Assembly: GCF_029167625.1 (NCBI RefSeq)
Contig: NZ_CP119145.1
Span: 4,588,001-4,652,000, forward strand
DNA from: Streptomyces sp. AM 4-1-1
GTDB taxonomy: Bacteria > Actinomycetota > Actinomycetes > Streptomycetales > Streptomycetaceae
Direction: 5' to 3'
DNA length: 64,000 nucleotides
Shown here piece after piece: positions 58,980-64,000 of this stretch; within the stretch, counting starts at the first letter, position 1; each line of letters begins with the position of its first letter. The notes below the pieces were generated by a model that did not search any database, had not been told where the DNA came from, and was given only the letters and a program-made list of their open reading frames with translations. The translations under genes and the position numbers were made by a program.

Positions 58980-59186
58980 GTGAGTGGCAAGCACTCGGCC
59001 GGAGACGTTTCCGGGCTGATGTGGTTCAAGAGCAGCTACAGCACCAGCGACGGTCCTTCATGCGTCGAGGTCGCGGCGGCCGCGAGTTCGGTGCGGGTGC
59101 GTGATTCCAAGGTGGTGTCGGGTCCGCAGCTCGGGTTCGCGTCTGATGCGTGGGCGGATTTCGTCGCGTACGCGTCCGGGCGCTGA
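58980..59186 (+). CDS. DUF397 small protein, copy 2
   Basis: 68 residues from GTG 58980 (GGGGAGAAAC upstream). It is a tandem duplicate of copy 1 at a 224-bp offset; about 9 mismatches in the 168 bases that I compared. The differences cluster near the CVEVA motif (NDGPDC versus SDGPSC), which may alter pairing with the regulator. Downstream there is a 537-base gap before rpsJ. Confidence 0.9.
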   Translation: MSGKHSAGDVSGLMWFKSSYSTSDGPSCVEVAAAASSVRVRDSKVVSGPQLGFASDAWADFVAYASGR

Positions 59187-59288
59187 AGCGGGAGGGGCGG
59201 GCCGGGGCGTCTCCGTGGTGAACCGGGGCATCGGGGGGCGGCGGCGGCCTCGCGCCGCCCCCCTGCCGCAGTCGGAGCGCGCCCGCGT

Positions 59289-59316
59289 TTGACCGGTCGA
59301 CCGCTGGGGGTAAGAT
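59289..59316 (+). promoter_or_regulatory. S10 operon promoter
   Basis: TTGACC (59289-59294) and TAAGAT (59311-59316) with a 16-base spacer. The start would be near 59323, leaving a leader of about 400 nt before rpsJ that includes copy 2 of the 27-bp element. No gene is visible in this leader. Confidence 0.65.
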
Positions 59317-59635
59317 CCCTGGCCCGATTGGCCAGCGTCACGTCCCGTATGGCACACTGACCAGGTTGCTCGGTTGAGTGTCAATGCTGCGCGCCTCCCG
59401 CCGGGAGGACCGGAAGCGAGTCCCACAGTACTCGTCGATCCCATGCGGATCGGACGTACGGGAATCTTCCGGGAAGTGTCAGCAGGGCGCAGACCAGGCA
59501 CCCGGTGGCCGCATCCGTGTTCGTACCTGCGGATGCAGTTCGCCTCCGACCAGCTCTTCACCGAGCGCGGCGCGGCCCTTGGGCCCGCAAACCCTTGGCT
59601 GGGAAATCCTTCGGGAGATCTCCGTGGAGGGGGAG

Positions 59636-59662
59636 CGACACACCCGACCGCGTGGGTCGGAG
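59636..59662 (+). promoter_or_regulatory. 27-bp element shared by rpsL and rpsJ leaders (copy 2)
   Basis: Identical at all 27 positions to 48935-48961. The CCGACC-GCGTG-GGTCGG hairpin core is 61 bases before the rpsJ start. GTTCCAG follows at about 59685-59691. The sequence between element and start codon is otherwise different from the rpsL leader, so selection on this block is likely. Confidence 0.65.
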
Positions 59663-59723
59663 TCGGAGTCGCAGGACACCCGGGTTCCAGAGCGTGACGA
59701 GAGAACAGGACTACAAAGTAGCC

Positions 59724-60032
59724 ATGGCGGGACAGAAGATCCGCATCCGGCTCAAGGCCTACGACCACGAGGTCATCGACTCTTCGGCGAAGAAGATCGT
59801 CGAGACGGTGACCCGCACTGGTGCGTCGGTCGCAGGCCCGGTGCCGCTGCCCACTGAGAAGAACGTGTACTGCGTCATCAAGTCGCCGCACAAGTACAAG
59901 GACTCGCGCGAGCACTTCGAGATGCGGACGCACAAGCGCCTCATCGACATCCTCGACCCCACGCCGAAGACGGTTGACTCGCTCATGCGCCTCGACCTGC
60001 CGGCGGGCGTCGACATCGAGATCAAGCTCTGA
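59724..60032 (+). CDS. rpsJ: 30S ribosomal protein S10
   Basis: 102 residues. [20 protein letters not shown] and [20 protein letters not shown] are the family signatures; the long loop inserts into the 30S head and binds NusG/NusB. ATG 59724 is preceded by GAGAGAACAGGA. It is the first gene of the S10 operon. Confidence 0.98.
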   Translation: MAGQKIRIRLKAYDHEVIDSSAKKIVETVTRTGASVAGPVPLPTEKNVYCVIKSPHKYKDSREHFEMRTHKRLIDILDPTPKTVDSLMRLDLPAGVDIEIKL

Positions 60033-60045
60033 GGTGACGCGCGAG

Positions 60046-60690
60046 ATGACCAAGAACATCAAGGGCGTCCTGGGCGAGAAGCTCGGCATGACCCAGGTCT
60101 GGGACGAGAACAACCGGGTCGTCCCGGTGACCGTCGTCAAGGCCGGGCCGTGTGTCGTGACCCAGGTCCGCACCAATGACAGCGACGGCTACGAGTCGGT
60201 CCAGATCGCCTTCGGCGAGATCGACCCGCGCAAGGTGAACAAGCCCCTCAAGGGTCACTTCGCCAAGGCCGACGTGACTCCGCGCCGCCACCTGGTGGAG
60301 CTCCGCACCCCTGACGCCAGCGAGTACACGCTGGGCCAGGAGGTCACTGCCGAGGTGTTCGAGTCCGGCGTCAAGGTCGACGTCACGGGCAAGAGCAAGG
60401 GCAAGGGCTTCGCCGGTGTCATGAAGCGTCACAACTTCAAGGGCCTCGGCGCCGGTCACGGCACCCAGCGCAAGCACCGCTCCCCCGGCTCGATCGGTGG
60501 CTGCGCCACCCCTGGGCGTGTCTTCAAGGGCATGCGCATGGCGGGTCGTATGGGCAACGAGCGGGTCACCACCCAGAACCTGACCATCCACGCGGTTGAC
60601 GCGGAGAAGGGTCTGCTGCTCATCAAGGGCGCGGTCCCCGGTCCGAACGGCGGCCTCGTCCTGGTCCGTACCGCGGCCAAGGGGGCTTGA
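60046..60690 (+). CDS. rplC: 50S ribosomal protein L3
   Basis: 214 residues. [20 protein letters not shown] opens the protein; [19 protein letters not shown] and the [20 protein letters not shown] block contain the extension that reaches the peptidyl transferase centre. ATG 60046 is used; an in-frame GTG at 60034 would add four residues. It is 13 bases after rpsJ. Confidence 0.97.
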   Translation: MTKNIKGVLGEKLGMTQVWDENNRVVPVTVVKAGPCVVTQVRTNDSDGYESVQIAFGEIDPRKVNKPLKGHFAKADVTPRRHLVELRTPDASEYTLGQEVTAEVFESGVKVDVTGKSKGKGFAGVMKRHNFKGLGAGHGTQRKHRSPGSIGGCATPGRVFKGMRMAGRMGNERVTTQNLTIHAVDAEKGLLLIKGAVPGPNGGLVLVRTAAKGA

Positions 60691-60694
60691 GGTA

Positions 60695-61345
60695 ATGAGC
60701 ACCATTGACATCCTTTCGCCGGCAGGCGACAAGGCCGGTACCGTCGACCTCCCCGCGGAGATCTTCGACGCCAAGACCAGCGTTCCGCTGATCCACCAGG
60801 TCGTTGTCGCACAGCTGGCCGCGGCCCGTCAGGGCACGCACAAGACCAAGCGTCGCGGCGAAGTCCGCGGTGGCGGCCGGAAGCCGTACCGCCAGAAGGG
60901 CACCGGCCGCGCCCGCCAGGGCTCGACCCGCGCGCCGCAGTTCGTCGGCGGTGGCGTCGTCCACGGCCCGCAGCCGCGTGACTACTCGCAGCGCACCCCG
61001 AAGAAGATGAAGGCCGCCGCCCTCCGCGGTGCCCTCTCCGACCGGGCGCGTCACTCCCGCATCCACGTCGTCACCGGCGTGGTCGAGGGTGGGGTTTCCA
61101 CCAAGGCCGCCAAGACGCTGCTCGGCAAGATCTCGGAGCGCAGCAACCTGCTCCTGGTCGTCGACCGCGCCGACGAGGCCGCGTGGCTGTCCGCACGCAA
61201 CCTGCCCCAGGTGCACATCCTGGAGCCGGGCCAGCTGAACACGTACGACGTGATCGTCTCTGACGACGTGGTCTTCACCCAGGCCGCTTTCGAGTCCTTC
61301 GTGTCTGGCCCCCAGACCGCTGAGACCGAAGGGAGCGACGCCTGA
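60695..61345 (+). CDS. rplD: 50S ribosomal protein L4
   Basis: 216 residues. The extended loop [20 protein letters not shown] reaches the exit tunnel, and [18 protein letters not shown] follows; macrolide-resistance positions in this loop look wild type. In proteobacteria L4 represses the S10 operon; whether it does so here is not visible. ATG 60695 lies 4 bases after rplC. Confidence 0.97.
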   Translation: MSTIDILSPAGDKAGTVDLPAEIFDAKTSVPLIHQVVVAQLAAARQGTHKTKRRGEVRGGGRKPYRQKGTGRARQGSTRAPQFVGGGVVHGPQPRDYSQRTPKKMKAAALRGALSDRARHSRIHVVTGVVEGGVSTKAAKTLLGKISERSNLLLVVDRADEAAWLSARNLPQVHILEPGQLNTYDVIVSDDVVFTQAAFESFVSGPQTAETEGSDA

Positions 61346-61668
61346 TGAGCGAGGCGACCGTTACCAGCAAGACCTTCACGGACCCGCGCGACGTTCTCGT
61401 CAAGCCGGTTGTCTCCGAGAAGAGCTACGCGCTGCTCGACGAGAACAAGTACACGTTCATCGTCGCGCCCGGCACCAACAAGACCCAGATCAAGCAGGCC
61501 GTCGAAGCGGTCTTCTCGGTCAAGGTCACCGGGGTCAACACGATCAACCGGCAGGGTAAGCGCAAGCGCACCAAGACCGGCTTCGGCAAGCGCGCCGACA
61601 CGAAGCGCGCCATCGTGACCCTCGCCGAGGGCGACCGTATCGACATCTTCGGCGGCCCGACCTCCTGA
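61345..61668 (+). CDS. rplW: 50S ribosomal protein L23
   Basis: 107 residues. [20 protein letters not shown] and [20 protein letters not shown] are the L23 family core; the [20 protein letters not shown] loop binds 23S rRNA near the tunnel exit, the trigger-factor and SRP docking site. The ATG shares one base with the rplD stop (TGATG). Confidence 0.97.
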   Translation: MSEATVTSKTFTDPRDVLVKPVVSEKSYALLDENKYTFIVAPGTNKTQIKQAVEAVFSVKVTGVNTINRQGKRKRTKTGFGKRADTKRAIVTLAEGDRIDIFGGPTS

Positions 61669-61716
61669 CGGGGGATCGGATCGTTGAGAAGTCCGGAATC
61701 TTCCGAGGACTGAGAA

Positions 61717-62553
61717 ATGGGTATCCGCAAGTACAAGCCGACGACCCCGGGCCGTCGTGGCTCCAGCGTCGCCGACTTTGTCGAGATCACGCGGTCCACG
61801 CCGGAGAAGTCGCTGGTCCGCCCCCTGCACAGCAAGGGCGGCCGTAACAACGCCGGTCGTGTGACCGTTCGCCACCAGGGCGGCGGCCACAAGCGCGCCT
61901 ACCGGGTGATCGACTTCCGTCGTCACGACAAGGACGGTGTGCCGGCCAAGGTCGCGCACATCGAGTACGACCCCAACCGCACCGCGCGCATCGCGCTCCT
62001 GCACTACGCCGACGGCGAGAAGCGCTACATCATCGCGCCGCGTGGCCTGTCGCAGGGCGACCGTGTCGAGAACGGCCCGGCCGCCGACATCAAGCCCGGC
62101 AACAACCTGGCGCTGCGCAACATCCCGGTCGGTACGACCATCCACGCCATCGAGCTGCGGCCCGGCGGCGGCGCGAAGTTCGCCCGTTCCGCGGGTGCCT
62201 CCGTGCAGCTGCTGGCGAAGGAGGGCACCATGGCCCACCTTCGTATGCCGTCGGGTGAGATCCGCCTGGTCGACGCCCGCTGCCGCGCCACGATCGGTGA
62301 GGTCGGCAACGCCGAGCAGTCGAACATCAACTGGGGCAAGGCCGGCCGCATGCGCTGGAAGGGCGTCCGCCCGACCGTCCGCGGTGTCGCGATGAACCCG
62401 GTTGACCACCCGCACGGTGGTGGTGAGGGCAAGACCTCCGGTGGACGTCACCCGGTCTCGCCGTGGGGTCAGAAGGAGGGTCGTACTCGCTCGCCGAAGA
62501 AGGCGTCCAGCAAGTACATCGTCCGCCGCCGCAAGACGAACAAGAAGCGCTAG
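61717..62553 (+). CDS. rplB: 50S ribosomal protein L2
   Basis: 278 residues. [20 protein letters not shown] near the start and the conserved [20 protein letters not shown] near 218-237, including the catalytically important His, identify L2. It is needed for subunit association and peptidyl transfer. ATG 61717, about 50 bases after rplW. Confidence 0.98.
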   Translation: MGIRKYKPTTPGRRGSSVADFVEITRSTPEKSLVRPLHSKGGRNNAGRVTVRHQGGGHKRAYRVIDFRRHDKDGVPAKVAHIEYDPNRTARIALLHYADGEKRYIIAPRGLSQGDRVENGPAADIKPGNNLALRNIPVGTTIHAIELRPGGGAKFARSAGASVQLLAKEGTMAHLRMPSGEIRLVDARCRATIGEVGNAEQSNINWGKAGRMRWKGVRPTVRGVAMNPVDHPHGGGEGKTSGGRHPVSPWGQKEGRTRSPKKASSKYIVRRRKTNKKR

Positions 62554-62565
62554 GAGCGGGTTTAG

Positions 62566-62847
62566 ATGCCGCGCAGTCTCAAGAAGGGGCCCTTCGTCGA
62601 CGGCCACCTCATCAAGAAGGTGGACGTACAGAACGAAGCAGGCACCAAGAACGTCATCAAGACCTGGTCCCGTCGCTCGATGATCATCCCGGCCATGCTG
62701 GGCCACACCATCGCGGTGCACAACGGCAAGATCCACGTCCCGGTGTTCGTCACCGAGTCCATGGTCGGCCACAAGCTCGGCGAGTTCTCGCCGACTCGCA
62801 CCTTCCGCGGCCACGTCAAGGACGACCGGAAGTCGAAGCGCCGCTAA
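62566..62847 (+). CDS. rpsS: 30S ribosomal protein S19
   Basis: 93 residues. [19 protein letters not shown] and [20 protein letters not shown] are diagnostic; the tail [12 protein letters not shown] is basic. It sits in the 30S head near the A-site finger. ATG 62566, 12 bases after rplB. Confidence 0.98.
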   Translation: MPRSLKKGPFVDGHLIKKVDVQNEAGTKNVIKTWSRRSMIIPAMLGHTIAVHNGKIHVPVFVTESMVGHKLGEFSPTRTFRGHVKDDRKSKRR

Positions 62848-62889
62848 GGCGGGGTGGAAACGACTATGACTCACACCGAAGGGACAACC

Positions 62890-63237
62890 ATGGAAGCCAG
62901 GGCCCAGGCGCGGTACATCCGCGTCACGCCCATGAAGGCCCGCCGCGTGGTGGACCTCATCCGTGGCATGGACGCCACGGAGGCTCAGGCGGTCCTGCGT
63001 TTCGCCCCGCAGGCCGCGAGCGTGCCGGTTGGCAAGGTGCTCGACAGCGCCATCGCCAACGCCGCACACAACTACGATCACCCGGACGCCTCTTCGCTGG
63101 TCATCAGCGAGGCCTACGTGGACGAGGGCCCGACCCTGAAGCGGTTCCGTCCGCGTGCTCAGGGCCGTGCCTACCGGATCCGTAAGCGGACCAGCCACAT
63201 CACCGTGGTCGTCAGCAGCAAGGAAGGAACCCGGTAA
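62890..63237 (+). CDS. rplV: 50S ribosomal protein L22
   Basis: 115 residues. [20 protein letters not shown] and [20 protein letters not shown] are family signatures; the [20 protein letters not shown] beta-hairpin lines the tunnel (macrolide site). ATG 62890 has GAAGGGAC upstream; ATG 62866 or GTG 62854 would add 8 or 12 non-conserved residues. Confidence 0.96.
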   Translation: MEARAQARYIRVTPMKARRVVDLIRGMDATEAQAVLRFAPQAASVPVGKVLDSAIANAAHNYDHPDASSLVISEAYVDEGPTLKRFRPRAQGRAYRIRKRTSHITVVVSSKEGTR

Positions 63238-64000
63238 TGGGCCAGAAGGTTAACCCGCATGGGTTCCGGCTCGGCATTACCACGGACTTCAAGTCCCGTT
63301 GGTACGCCGACAAGCTGTACAAGGACTACGTCAAGGAAGACGTCGCCATTCGTCGCATGATGACGAAGGGCATGGAGCGGGCCGGTATCTCGAAGGTCGA
63401 GATCGAGCGCACCCGCGACCGCGTCCGCGTTGACATCCACACCGCCCGTCCGGGCATCGTCATCGGTCGCCGCGGCGCCGAGGCCGATCGCATCCGCGGC
63501 GAGCTGGAGAAGCTGACCGGCAAGCAGGTCCAGCTGAACATCCTCGAGGTCAAGAACCCCGAGGTGGACGCTCAGCTGGTGGCCCAGGCCGTCGCCGAGC
63601 AGCTCTCCTCCCGTGTCTCCTTCCGTCGTGCCATGCGCAAGAGCATGCAGAGCACGATGAAGGCGGGCGCCAAGGGCATCAAGATCCAGTGCGGCGGTCG
63701 TCTCGGCGGCGCCGAGATGTCCCGCTCGGAGTTCTACCGCGAGGGCCGCGTGCCCCTGCACACGCTCCGCGCGAACGTCGACTACGGCTTCTTCGAGGCC
63801 AAGACGACCTTCGGCCGCATCGGCGTGAAGGTCTGGATCTACAAGGGCGACGTCAAGAACATCGCCGAGGTCCGCGCCGAGAACGCCGCTGCCCGCGCCG
63901 GCAACCGTCCGGCCCGAGGCGGCACCGACCGTCCGGCCGGCCGCGGTGGCCGCGGTGGCGAGCGTGGCGGTCGCGGTCGCAAGCCGCAGCAGCAGTCGGC
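63237..64000 (+). CDS. rpsC: 30S ribosomal protein S3 (truncated by window end)
   Basis: 254 codons are visible. [20 protein letters not shown] begins the protein; the KH domain contains [20 protein letters not shown] (GxxG loop), and the C-terminal domain has [20 protein letters not shown]. The last visible part is an Arg/Gly-rich tail ([16 protein letters not shown]) as in actinobacterial S3. The ATG shares a base with the rplV stop. The stop codon lies beyond 64000. Confidence 0.97.
   Translation, partial: MGQKVNPHGFRLGITTDFKSRWYADKLYKDYVKEDVAIRRMMTKGMERAGISKVEIERTRDRVRVDIHTARPGIVIGRRGAEADRIRGELEKLTGKQVQLNILEVKNPEVDAQLVAQAVAEQLSSRVSFRRAMRKSMQSTMKAGAKGIKIQCGGRLGGAEMSRSEFYREGRVPLHTLRANVDYGFFEAKTTFGRIGVKVWIYKGDVKNIAEVRAENAAARAGNRPARGGTDRPAGRGGRGGERGGRGRKPQQQS

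Overview
This is a high-GC actinobacterial chromosome segment, almost certainly from Streptomyces. The signs are GTG/TTG starts, G/C-ending third codon positions, a WhiJ/AbaA-like XRE + DUF397 module, and the gene order KorAB / two-component system / second nuo cluster / htpX ... secE-nusG-rplKA-rplJL-rpoBC-rpsLG-fusA-tuf ... S10 operon. It is core chromosome with several small accessory patches. No rRNA, CRISPR array, prophage or intact insertion sequence is visible.

Layout. (1) 1-1443: a truncated FAD monooxygenase and a RarD-type permease. (2) 1734-8668, minus strand: the two subunits of a 2-oxoacid:ferredoxin oxidoreductase (korB, korA), then a NarL-type response regulator and two paralogous sensor kinases that share a nearly identical kinase core. 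(3) 9035-19856, plus strand: ten translationally coupled genes for a second, partial complex I (nuoA,B,C,H,I,J,K,L,M,N). NuoD and the NADH module E/F/G are absent. Several soluble subunits carry long low-complexity tails. (4) 20028-34521: mixed housekeeping genes: MscL-like channel with a zinc ribbon, htpX, small membrane proteins, alkB/ogt repair pair, yajQ, tRNA-Tyr, a MITE-like element, DUF523, an amidohydrolase, tRNA-Thr, tRNA-Met, rpmG, a hydroxyacyl-dehydratase pair, murB, an SDR/TetR divergon, adenosine deaminase and aspartate aminotransferase. (5) 34759-53371: the transcription/translation block tRNA-Trp, secE, nusG, rplK, rplA, lipoprotein, rplJ, rplL, rpoB, rpoC, rpsL, rpsG, fusA, tuf. 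(6) 53515-59186: an accessory patch with a Tat-lipoprotein PIG-L deacetylase, a nuclease-like gene with a duplicated tail, and an RsbW-like ATPase / XRE / two tandem DUF397 genes. (7) 59724-64000: start of the S10 operon (rpsJ, rplC, rplD, rplW, rplB, rpsS, rplV, rpsC; the last is cut by the window end).

How the genes may work together. KorAB reduces ferredoxin while oxidising 2-oxoglutarate or a related acid. The adjacent complex I has the membrane arm (A,H,J-N) and the Fe-S connecting subunits (B,C,I) but no NADH-oxidising module, so ferredoxin is an attractive, unproven electron donor. The regulator/kinase set between them could control the locus. In the ribosomal block I could place promoters, an L10-type leader with a competing terminator, several intrinsic terminators, and a 27-bp element repeated exactly in the leaders of rpsL and rpsJ.

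All reading was by eye. Start codons were chosen from Shine-Dalgarno fit, overlap with neighbours and family length. Ambiguous cases are stated in the entries.
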